This document shows positions 46,701-57,331 of a DNA stretch of 64,000 nucleotides, in pieces. Location: the NCBI GenBank assembly GCA_030248225.1, contig JASANE010021112.1, positions 23,129 through 87,128 of the forward strand. The letters run 5' to 3'. The notes under the pieces were generated by a model. The model did no database searches, was not told the DNA's origin, and saw only the letters and a list, made by a program, of their open reading frames with translations. How positions within the stretch are numbered: the first letter of the stretch is position 1; every line of letters starts with the position of its first letter. The position numbers and the translations under genes are program-made. Source of the stretch: Trileptium ribeirensis. Its lineage: Eukaryota; Nematoda; Enoplea; Enoplida; Thoracostomopsidae.

Positions 46701-49700
46701 TCCATTTTCGAACAGCACGGGACGGAACCTCCTGCCAGAGTATTGACATACCACACAAAGGTGTATTATGCGGAAAAAATGAAACAAACATGGACTTAAA
46801 TAATAGTCGAAAACATTTCAGTAAAAAACCGCCCCCCCTCGTTAGAATTAGAAAAATCCCGTAAAACCGCCAACCCCTGTTAGAAATTTCAGGATCCGCC
46901 ATTGATTGTTTCAGTTATTTTGACCTCAATAACCAGTCTTGCGACGTTTGAATTCATGTATATGAAGCTAAAACACAAGGGTTTGGAATTTTTTGGAAAA
47001 TCCGCGATGTTATTATATACCGTTTCCATAAAAACTTACAATTCTTTCATCAACTCTTCCACTACTTTGGTAAGCAAGCCCAAAAAAGGCAATCCCGCAA
47101 AATACATCTGTCGAACTTTATCGTTGAAAGTAAATATCAGCACTCGCTGCACGATGAACGAGTCATGACCGTATAGCGAAACCTTGAGTCGTATCGGGTT
47201 ATGGATATGATACATATTTGCCAAAGGTTATTGCTATAGAATAATGACTTGAACTCATCAGGCAAAACGAAGTCGTGCGGATAGAACGATACCAGTTGAA
47301 CAGGAAGAGAAGTATCACGATCGATTTTAAACTTGAAACTTTCAATTACCGCTTCTATGTCTTTAAAGTTGGTGATATGATCATATGAGATCAGTTTCTT
47401 CCACGGCTTAAACAATATAACCTAGTAAATTTGCTACACCTGCCTATGCAAACACACATAATAATTAATTATATATGCTGCAGTGCAGGGGTGTACCCAG
47501 AACTTTCCGCAAGGGGGGCACAGGATTTGCTATGTGGGGCGGAGGTAATTAACTCGCTCGATAGTTCATTCGTCAATATCTTAGTGCGCTCCGAAAGCAA
47601 AAGACGCACCAATGTGGTGCGCCTCATGTCGGAAAGAAACCGATAAAACGTGTTATGGTTAGTATGACTAGTGACGCATAATTATGAGCCAAATTAACCT
47701 AATTTTATAGAGTGAACTAAGTTCTATAAATTTATGCATAATGCTTTGCTACAAGTTATGAATAATGCAAGTTACAAGTTATGAATAATGAATTTATACA
47801 TAATTGCTTTGCTACACTAAACTATAAAAGAATTATGGGTCGAGAAACCACTGCGGTTCCATACCTCAAACCACATGAACCGGGGCTTTAGTCGAAAATC
47901 AAAAAAGAGGCAGCGACATTTATCATTTTACTATGAAATAAAACCAACCAGAGAAAAAATTCGAAAGTTAAGATAAAAATAACCTTGCTTCCGTGAATTG
48001 TACTAAAATGGTGTTAAAACCCCCACTTTGACCTCTGACCCCGAACTATGGGGCGTCATACCTCCGTACAAATAGAACCATGGGTCACAGAGCAAAACCA
48101 GTTCAGGCAATGAGTTTACCATGCCCGAAAACCACCAGGTGAAATTTATCAGCCGCCCAAGACGTCAGAACAAATTTTCAAATTTTGCGTCGAGCAACAA
48201 TTGGAGCACCGTACGTCATATCCCATAAATCCAGAGCCGGAGCCTTAAGTGAAAAACACAAAAAGAGCATTGGCATTTATCGTCTTACTATGAAATAAAA
48301 CCAGCCAGAGAAAAAAATCGAAAGTTAAAATAAAAATAACCTTGCTTCCGTGAATTGTGCTAAAATCGGGTAAAAAACCCTCATTTTGACCCCTGACCTT
48401 GGAACTAGAACCCAAATCAAGAGCGCACGCGAATATAAACGGCAAATCGACTATGCCGGTTCGAATGAATTCAAGATCGTGAAAATCGGTTGTCGTTCCC
48501 GAGTTATGGCCGATCACAAACCCAGACGGAATTTAAAAGATTTCACCCCTGTAACACACAATCTCCACTACGTTGTGATTATTAGCAAGGATGAATCATT
48601 CACGCATATGTACGTACTTGCGGTATCTTGAATGATGCTTTGAAACTAGCGAAATTTTAAAAAAAATGTACCTCTGGAGAACTAAATAAGGTAAAACAAA
48701 AAATATCTAATCAGAAAAATTAGTATTTTTTGAATAAAAGCTAAAACAATAAAATCGTCTAAAATACGATTTCAGAAAAATTTTTGAGGCACCACCACAG
48801 ACCAACACAGATTTTGAAACTTCTTGTCAGGATTTATATATGAGAGCGAAAACTTTTAATCGAAACAAAAGGCTTTTAAATTTTCATAAACACATGCTTA
48901 AAGGTCCGGGTTATCAGAAGTCGGGTTTCAGCCTCTCAGGAGGTCAATCTGTACAAGGAGGGAGGTACCGTGGTTGGAACACGTGTAGGAGGTAGGTATT
49001 TCGCACTGAGAGGATCTAGCACCGTAAGCTGCCACCCCCACTACCCTCTATGCTCATGAAACTCCGCTCCTTATACAATTAGATTACGTCAAAAACGGAA
49101 TGTTGAGTAAAATAATTTTTGAATCTTCAATAAAAACGAGAAATTTTAAGAAAAGTGATGCTATTTTGTCACACAAAGCAATTTGAAAACGTTTTGAGAA
49201 ACAAATAGGGTAGTGCGTGTATGACCACTTGCAGGTATGCAAATTGCAGCCTCATATCTAAACAGAAACTCAACGCTATACTGACGTTAATGGCTACACT
49301 TTTGAGTGAAAATATAGATTATATAATTAAAAGACGTAAGATTGGGCCAGGCTTTAATATTGAAAGTACACAAATTTTAAAGAAATAGCCTTCTTGTGCT
49401 CGATTCACCGCGACTGCATCATGCTTTGCTACGTGTGTTCCTTTCTCGTTTTACAACACAACACCATGATTAGGTTACAGCTAAGACAACGTAACGTCAC
49501 TTTTATCACTTTGCTGCCGACATGTGTGTGAAAATATTCAAGCGTAAATCATTGAAATGATTGTGATCACGTGATTCCATTCAATATTTATATTTGATAA
49601 CGCCTACATTTGTCGGCAATTGTAAAATCACAATAAACAGCAAACAACAGTAGACGAGCTCTTGACAGAAAATGCTGCTTTTAGCACGATTCCTTTTCAT

Positions 49701-52418
49701 GCACAGTCAGGTACTGTAGCGCTTGAAATGCAACAACGCTATTCGAGAGGCATTTAGTGAAAACTAAAATTTATGAAATACCTCACATAACAAATGTGTC
49801 CATATAGGGTCGTAAGAGGTGATTACCACATGAATGTAAACGCGAGAAAAATTGGTTGGGAGGAGGGCGAGACCCAATGGAATCGCAAAAATTTGGGGTA
49901 AAAGGATATAGTACATTCTTCAATCGTTGTACGTGTATGTGTATGCTGGTTACTTTGAGTTTATATCTACTTATCTATATATGGTTATTAGATATTTGTG
50001 GGATCGACTTGCATATTTGTCACCAGTCATATGTCTCTATATACATGTATAAATAATTGATCAACATGGTAAATATTTTTGAGGGGGAAGCCAGACATAT
50101 TTTTCAATACATACATGATTGACCAACTTGCCAATGATCCTGAGGGGACGGCATGTATGGCTGTCCCCCAAACCATATATCTTAAGGAGGAGAAACACAC
50201 CCACCGTTCCGGTGCCTCGAATTTTTCACCCATGAACAGTCCGTGTCATGTACGACCAAGCCATAGTAACTACGTAAAGGTCCATGCAAACCCTATGCTG
50301 GCATCGAAGGCGCGCGGATAGTTTTACCAATTATAAGCAAATTATCGTTTCTATTTTCTAATCATTTTCCAGTGCATACAATATTTCGACACCATCAAAC
50401 TGCATCTGCCACCATGCTGTACTCGTCGCTGCGGAACCGCACCGTAACAACTTCGCCATATAAGCCGACGTACTTTGAACACCTATGCATTAATCTATTG
50501 ACATCTATAATACACATGTTTGCTCAGTGCAACGTCTGACCACTATAGAAGACCAATTTCCTTCTGAAGCATAAGATTGCTAGCCCTCATTCATGATTCA
50601 TTCGTTACAATGTATCCAGTTACCCACTAAAAGTACTTAAAGTCGGCATGTAAAATAAATTCTGTTGTGGGATAACGTCTTAACTAAAACAGTTGTGCGA
50701 CCAGGCATATATTTTCCAGTAATGCACACTCTGACACTGACGTCTTTATTGGTGTGACATTTCAACACCGTCAAGATATTCTTCTACTAACATTATAACA
50801 CGTGGTATTGTTAAATATTGTTACATATTTGGATTTGTTAGCGATACAGCCAGCTGCAGCAGGGAGGTTAGTGTAAAACAAAATAAACGCCATTATGCGC
50901 AAAATAGGATTAGTGTGTATTTCCCTCAACGCCAGTGGTGTCATAGATGCCATGAACTATATATGGTGGCGTTTTCGGGCCGTGTATTTAATCATGTTAC
51001 GGAAAAGGCTAAGAAATTTTTTGAATTATTTAACACAAATTGACATTATTTCGTAAACTGTATTTTCGATAATGTTGGTGAGCGCTCTGCCAAAACACAA
51101 GCCGTACGAAAGTTTTACGACGCCAAGCAACAAAATTACGTTTCCAATAGCCTTTCGTCATACTGATGAATAAAAATTTGTTTAAGTGCATATAGAAATG
51201 CTAGACACTTCATAAAATTCTTTTTAAATAGTGATGGGGTTCTATGCGCCATATCGGTAACAGTGTTACAGTAGGTGTATGTAGACAGTATTTCCACATA
51301 GCGGTTTTTGGCAACGTAACAGGTTTTCGTAAGTGGTTTGAATCCAGCCACTTGTTTCACAATGTCTGTAGCCGGAATTTGCTTTCATATTCAAAGATTT
51401 CCATAAACCGTGTATGTTGAATTTTGTAAAATTCGTAGAAAATAGGCAAAATTACTGTGAAATAAGACCAAAGAGGAAAAATTCGAAAGTTGAGACAAGA
51501 ATAATCTTGCTTCCGTGAATTGTACTAAAATGGGGTAAAAACCCTCATTTTGATCTCTGACCCCGAACTATAAGGCGTCATACCTACGAACCCATAGAAC
51601 CATGGGTCACCGAGCAAAACCCGTTCAGGCAATGAGTTTCCCAAGCTCGAAAACCCCCAGGTGAAATTTATCAGCCGCCCAAGACGTCAGAACAAATTTT
51701 CAAATTTTGGGCCGAGGAACCATTGGTGCGCCATGCCCCCGTACCTCAAATCCCATAAATCCAGAACCAGAGCCTTAATCGAAAAACATAAAAAACCAAC
51801 TAGAGAAAAAATTCAAAAGTTAATATAAAAATAACCTTGCTTCCGCGAAGGGTACTAAAATGGGGTAAAATAGGGCAAAAACTCACATTTGACCCTTGAC
51901 CCCGGAACTAGACCCAAGTCAAAAAACTCTCGGAGATGTACGTGGTAAATCGGCTATGCCGGTTCGAATGAGCCCATGATCATGAAATTTCGTTTAGGCG
52001 TTCCCGAGTTATGGCCGGCGACACACAGACAGAATTTCACTCCTGCAACACACAATCTCCACTACGTTTCACTACGTTCTGATTATAAATCGAATCAAAA
52101 TGTGAATTGCATACATTGAAACAAAATAACTCAAATATTATAAGCAATCTAGGTTTCGCAAAACTCTGCGAAACTAGCACCATTTCGAATCGATAAACAT
52201 GCGTAAAGTCAGTTATGCAAATTACGTAAATGACTAAAATTCAATCAGTTCGCGTTAAAACATTTACCATTTGCTACTGCTTACTCTGTCTTCCTGACTC
52301 TTCTGAAGGCTTGATCGCATTTTAGTTGTTTTTTCGTCTTCAACATCATCTGGATCGTTTGTACTACACATATTGCCGCTCGTATTTTCTTTGCCATTAT
52401 GTGACATATTAAAGTTAT
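40266..52418 (-). CDS. Unidentified minus-strand host gene, five exon-like blocks (partial)
   Basis: Blocks in transcript order: 52418-52285, 47421-47040, 46045-45785, 41954-41705, 40766-40266. Each is bounded by AG and GT. The phases agree at the first, third and fourth junctions (0/0, 0/0, 1/1). The second junction does not fit directly (phase 2 into 0), so an exon may be missing between 47.04 and 46.05 kb. The product has an acidic Ser/Thr-rich start, two globular-looking blocks and a disordered Ser/Thr-rich C-terminal part. I do not recognise the family. Block two contains an internal one-base frameshift. Both ends of the gene are undetermined. The long introns hold dispersed repeats A and B. 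Confidence 0.55.
41705..41954 (-). CDS. Hypothetical gene exon D
   Basis: Acceptor ATAATTGTAG, donor G/GTAATT. 250 bp, entering in phase 0 and leaving in phase 1, which fits exon E exactly. The translation includes ALSEVQAKTPEDHTTSGIKR and SSTCSGCRRSIV. It is polar and not matched to a family. Confidence 0.5.
42000..44329. other. Intronic sequence, nothing recognised
   Basis: AT-rich, short chance frames on both strands, no repeat shared with the rest of the window that I could see. Lies inside the intron between hypothetical exons C and D. Confidence 0.4.
44330..45165. repeat. Dispersed repeat family B, copy 5
   Basis: A diverged copy: GACCCTTTGCCAAAAATA, TTTTACCTTACAACGCATAT, AGGGTGATATATACGTCAAA and a G/C-clamped end near 45,160 match the arms of the giant palindrome. 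It lies within an intron of the hypothetical minus-strand gene. Confidence 0.65.
45429..45482. repeat. Short direct repeat, 22 bp x2
   Basis: The 22-bp run from 45,429 to 45,450 (TTTGCCAAGCAAAATTTATC plus CT) recurs at 45,461-45,482, with a 10-bp spacer. Confidence 0.9.
45554..45585. repeat. Perfect 14-bp stem, 4-nt loop hairpin
   Basis: ATTCTAAATTTGTT (45,554-45,567), loop TGTG, then its exact reverse complement (45,572-45,585). Intronic and AT-rich; no associated gene feature. Confidence 0.9.
45785..46045 (-). CDS. Hypothetical gene exon C, globular
   Basis: Acceptor GATATCTCAG, donor GTATGC. Exactly 87 codons in phase 0. It looks like a folded helical segment: HVRNLRTWHRIQLLLDTLVI, then IDIIDFIFREKAGREFLPNY. 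This is the best coding-looking block of the gene by residue composition. No family name can be given. Confidence 0.6.
47040..47421 (-). CDS. Hypothetical gene exon B, with internal frameshift
   Basis: Acceptor TTTACTAG, donor GTAAGT. The first part reads VILFKPWKKLISYDHITNF and SFYPHDFVLPDEFKSLFYSN in phase 0. After NNLWQ the convincing reading moves to another frame (SLYGHDSFIVQRVLIFTF, then YFAGLPFLGLLTKVVEEL), which stays open to the donor. One base appears missing near 47,216-47,222. This is either a real inactivating change or a consensus error. Confidence 0.55.
47830..48430 (-). repeat. Dispersed repeat family A, copy 2
   Basis: The reverse complement carries TTTCATAGTAAAATGATAAATG, CCTGGGCGGCTGATAAATTT and GAGGTATGG, as at 1-690. 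Two tandem units are present. It lies in the intron between hypothetical exons A and B. Confidence 0.75.
48431..51429. other. Intronic sequence, nothing recognised
   Basis: AT-rich with chance frames only. A continuation of family A runs to about 48,620. No RNA gene or transposon domain seen. Confidence 0.35.
51430..52075 (-). repeat. Dispersed repeat family A, copy 3
   Basis: Reverse complement of the same tandem units, sharing CTTGCTTCCGTGAATTGTAC, AAATTTATCAGCCGCCCAAG and ACGTCAGAACAAATTTTC with copy 2. Confidence 0.75.
52285..52418 (-). CDS. Hypothetical gene exon A, acidic
   Basis: Acceptor ending CGTTCAG, donor GTAAGC. It enters in phase 1 and leaves in phase 0. The translation is acidic and polar (NMSHNGKENTSGNM, then DPDDVEDEKTTKMR). 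It joins in frame to exon B. Earlier exons lie further up the minus strand and were not recognised. Confidence 0.45.
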
Positions 52419-52889
52419 CTGAACGCTTATAATAAAGTTCTCATAGCAATGAATATCCTTATACAAGGAAACTTTTATTCCAGCGGAAAGAGCGAAGAGA
52501 GCGAAAGTTTACCGTAGGAGACTGAGAGGAAAAGCATTATCAACACTCTTATACATCATCTCTTATACAACTTTCACAATGTTGAAGCGGTTCGGATATC
52601 TTGCCGTTTCGACTCAGTTTGAAGAGGTGGTTCAAAGATGCCCTTTTGGCTATATTTTAGAACTTTTTGTTTTCAAATTGCAAAAGACTTGGAAAACTGA
52701 TAATTATGAAGTCCAGTGTGCAGGGGCGTCGTAATTGGGTCACGAAATTCGCGATAAGTATATTTAATCAGCGGATAATCGCGTTGATGAGCTGTGTCGA
52801 ATGGTGACAAAATCAGCTCATTCGGCCCATGGCTTAACGAGTTTGGCGTAGGCGTAAGGCTTCACATAAATGGCAATATTTCCTTTACC

Positions 52890-53420
52890 CATCAAACCGC
52901 TTGGGAAGATTTTGCCATTGTTCGACTCATCCAATGCGGAAGAACAACACATAAAATTATACATTCGTCGAGAAAAAACTGTCAAAAAACTTGTGTAGCG
53001 AGCAAGTACTATTGGAAAGCCAAAACCAAGCAATAACACGGCGAAATTTGAAAACTCGCTATTTCTGGCAAAGGGTCGATGAACCACATTCCGGCACCCA
53101 GCGGCGCTGAAAGTGGTCCCACAAAAAAGTAGCGAACCTGTAGATCTCGATGAGCTGATTATGCAAAGGCGTGTCCATGTTTCGATGCGAAGCCTGTGTG
53201 GTAATGGGCTGTGAATCACTGGTACCCGTATATGAAAAAACCCTTAAAACCTGTTTTCGCCATTTTGAACCGGTAGATGGGGTCGAAGCTGTTCGCGTTC
53301 AACTTAAAGGCACATTCTTCGTCACTTTGCCGAGTAAAAAAATTTATTTGGGGTGTGAAACCCGATTGGCCGTGTGACTTTCCGACTTAAACCGAGTAGA
53401 TTTAAATAGGATTGGTCGTT
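52890..53420. repeat. Dispersed repeat family B, copy 6
   Basis: TTTCTGGCAAAGGGTCGATG, CTGTAGATCTCGATGAGCTG and AACCTGTTTTCGCCATTTTG align with 18.2-18.5 kb. It is the partner of the smaller fragment at 54.1 kb. Confidence 0.7.
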
Positions 53421-54089
53421 CGAAATCGTCCGTTGCCGAATTTTTTTTTCAAAAATTAATTCGACGCCTAAAATATAATTTCAAATCGAGTTGATGGTGA
53501 CTTGCAGAACATCGATTCTGCTCAGCATTTGACTTGGAAAATGTATGAAATTTGTTGTATGAGTTATTTTATAGTCTTGTCTTCCATTCTCTAACTGAAA
53601 AGATATGTAGTAACCATATTCTGAAACCAGTCATCCGCAAAATTGGAACGAATTTTTAAGCGGTAAATTAATTTGCGCCAAACTAATTGGACAACGGCCG
53701 ATTTATAACGACCCTATGTGGCTAATCTGATTTAAATCTACTCGATTTAAAACCGATAAAACGCAAAGCCTATTTTATTTCAAATCATAATTGTTTTAAG
53801 CATCTTAATGTGACATATCTTGCAGTGATCATCTGCTGTAAAACTTTCTGAGGGTAGCAACTTTCACGGTGCAATTGCTCCTGTCTGTACCAATAGTTTT
53901 GTCCATATGTCTTTAGAAATCCTATACTAAGAAAGTATGACTCCCTAATCCTCCAATAATATGAATCTGAAATGTTTTGGTAAACTTATGGTTAACATCA
54001 GTGAGTCAAACATTTATGCAACTGTATATATAACAAGAACATTTGACAAAGCAGCTGATTCTATACAGTTCGTGGTACAGTTTTTTCGT

Positions 54090-54400
54090 TAGCATGACCT
54101 TGACATTGGATGGTACGAATCACTGGTACTCGTATGGCCAGATTTGGCAAAGAACCCTTAAAAACCTGTTTTCGCCAGTGTGGTCGCGAATATAGGGTCG
54201 GAGCTGTTCGCGCTCGCCTAAAGGGGACCTCACTTTTACAGCTGAATAAAACAATTTGCCGAAATTAGTCCTTTTGAAGATGAGCTATGAATGACAGAAA
54301 CAGACAAAAAGCAATTGTCACGATCTTCCTCCAAGCGCCCTAAGTGGAAACTCCGCTCTCTCCGTTTCAATAATACGAATAGATAACGTACACGCGTATA
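54090..54400. repeat. Dispersed repeat family B, copy 7 (fragment)
   Basis: CCCTTAAAAACCTGTTTTCG and GTGGAAACTCCGCTCTCTCC match the 18.4-18.65 kb part of the family. Confidence 0.65.
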
Positions 54401-57331
54401 TAATAAATATATAAATGTACGTCTACAAAGCTAGCGCAGCAGTGTTTCAAATCAAAGTAAAAAACAAACAAAACATTCCAATATTATATAATAAACTGAA
54501 CATATTACTACCAAATGTAATTACTGGTGCTGTACGCAGTAACTATAAGCTGCATATTACGCATATCCAGAAACGTTAGGCGCATATTTAAATTCGATCA
54601 GGGCGAAGAAAGAAGGGAGGGACGGAAGGGGCGTCATCTCCGCGACTTTTCGACCAAGTAGGAACGGCGTCGGGTGACCCCGTAATTTTTCTTCTAGCCC
54701 CCATCCCCGCACTGCTGAATACCGTGCTCCGTGGCAGCGATACACAAAGTAAAACGACAGCTAATGACTGAATATGAACCGATAATACGGAATTTTGGAA
54801 ATGAAAATTTATCTAAATTCGCACGGCCGTTGTGTGGTTTATAGGTGGGCTGTGAACGGGAGCAGTAAATATCGAACGAAATAAAATGATTAATTGATGA
54901 CTAAACAGTGGGTTTATTTAATATATTTAAATATTTTTGACTAAATATTTTATTTACAACATTTAGAAATATAGTAATATAGTCCTTCTCAACGCAGATT
55001 GGAATATATAACCACTTCCGAAATTTCCCGAATACTTGACAGTACAAGAAGCTAATTGTAACCTTGCATGAAAATGGTATTTTGTACTCTAATTTCCCGG
55101 AACTTAAATGTTTGAATATGGAAAGAACTGTTGCAATTATTGCTTTTGACTCCAACAGCATTTCATATCGCATCAAATGAGGATTGTAGGTTTGCTAAAT
55201 TACATTTACTCATGCATCATGTTCGATTGCAATGAAATATATTAAATCTACGATTTTATTATCTGATAGTGAAAATACTTTTAGCTTTGAGATATTTGTG
55301 TGGTAATTTCCGTTGAAGTCGCTTCAGCTTAAAACGCTTAATATATATAAGCAAAATAAGACGAAAACACTCTATAGTCAGTGCCATTAACTTGAATAAA
55401 GTTTGAACATCGCTGCGGTGAGGAAATGGACATAATGAATCATACATGCGGAAGCAGGGGTTCATAAAGCTACCAACTGAGACCTCGGACATGCCCGAGG
55501 CTCTGGTCTACCGAATCCCCTGAGGGTACCCTCATCCTCTAATCCGCCAGGAAATTTTTAGTTGAAATCGGTAAAATAAGGTGAGAATTGGCAAAACTAA
55601 GGTTAAATTCGGCAACAATGGGGCTTCGGCGGCGTGGGGATAGTCGTCAGCTTTTTTCAACAGACGACCTCCCCTCTCCGTTATTTTCTACCCCCCCCCA
55701 GTTTTTAACAAACGACCTTGTCATGTAATAAAGCTACACACATACTGTTAGTTTCATATACGGGAGCTGCGTAGGTGTAATGATCAGGATATACCTTATG
55801 TAACACTGTATATAATGACTATCATATTATGATGACACACAATGCGAATGTAGGTGAAAAATAAAATGACATTGTAAAACCGACAAGATGGGGCTGGATA
55901 AGTGGATAATTTGTGACAATGACAAGTTGGAGATAGAGCAAATTGAGTTGTTGAATTTATTACTTAACAGCGAAAAATAGTAATATAGAATAGTTTGTAA
56001 TTTCAGATAAAGGCGGGTTTTCAAAAAAACAGAAATTATAATGTAATTAGGCGCAAATGACAAAACATATTCGGTGTTTTTAATATAGTTTTTATGGTTT
56101 TAATGACAACGTAAAGTCAAATTTCTCACATCTGGAACAAAATCTATTTAAAATTCTGGAAAATATTAATTAACAAAATAAAATTAATCAGTTAGTAAAA
56201 AAAGAAAAACCTATACAAAAAAAAAATGAATTCAAAATAAATAAAAAAAATATATATCCTAGCCTTATCAACTCTCTTTTCTCTGCTCGCCCCTGCCTCT
56301 TTATATAATAATAACCAAAAAAAATAATAATTATAAGTCTAGATTCACATATATAATAATTATGATAAACGGGGAGTCAGAGATATACTCGCGAGAAGTA
56401 TGCTCCACACCATATAGAGAGTAACAACCAGATACGCCCTCCCTTCCGCAAGCAAAAACAAAAAAAAGGAAAAAGAAAAATATATGTCTCACGGGGGGGG
56501 GGGGGCAGGGCGGGGCGGAACAAGGGCAGGACAGAGACACAAAGTTCCATGAGAATCCGTAACCTTCGGAGTCGAAGCCTCTCCGCTCCAAAACACATGT
56601 CTAGATAACACAGTTACATACGACATGTAGTACGTAACTCTGTTACATACGAGATGTCGTATGTAGCTCTGTTAGTACGACATGTCCTATGTAACACTAT
56701 TATACCGCGTGTAGTGGCGCCAATTCTGCAAACCAGATATTCCCTGTCACAGGTATTGATGCGGAGGGGTCATTTCTGCAAGGAATATGGAGAGAGATAG
56801 GGGAGGTGAGGAACAGCTAGAACAAACGAACCAGCGGGACATGGGGAGGGAAGGGAGAGGCGAACGAACTTTAGGCGAAACGGAAGACAGGAATGGTAGT
56901 AGGGAGGGAAGGGAAGAACGAAATACAGGTTAAATGGAAAACAATAGTGAAAGTAATAAGAAAAAGAATCAATTCAACTGCCAACCGTCGACAGGGAATG
57001 ACAAGAAGGGGGAAATAAAAAGAACACCCAACTCCCGGGAGATGACAGGGAGGAACGTGGAGGGGAATCGGAAGCCACCAACTCTTATAACACTTCCACA
57101 ATGTGGCTGACCATGCAAAAGAAATTGAGCTAGATTTTTAAATATTACTCCTCTGCGGGAAACCAACCAAGAGAAACTGGGGCGGAAAGATACGAATAAA
57201 ATCGGGGCGGGAAAGGGGGCACCCATGAAATCTAAAGAAGAAAGGGATGAAATGGGGGAGGGGGGCGGGAAACCAAGAGATTAGGGCCCTCTGGGGAACG
57301 TCAAGAACTATTCCGCTAAAATTACGATCTA
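54401..57331. other. Non-coding stretch before the large retroelement frame
   Basis: AT-rich to about 56.4 kb, then purine-rich on the + strand with a long G run at about 56,491-56,505. No LTR, primer-binding site or gag-like coding sequence was recognised immediately upstream of the frame starting at 57,332. Confidence 0.4.
56600..56705. repeat. Tandem imperfect palindromes, about 36-bp unit x3
   Basis: GTTACATACGACATGTAGTA, GTTACATACGAGATGTCGTA and TTAGTACGACATGTCCTATG follow one another. Each unit is close to self-complementary around CGACATGT/ACATGTCG. Confidence 0.75.
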
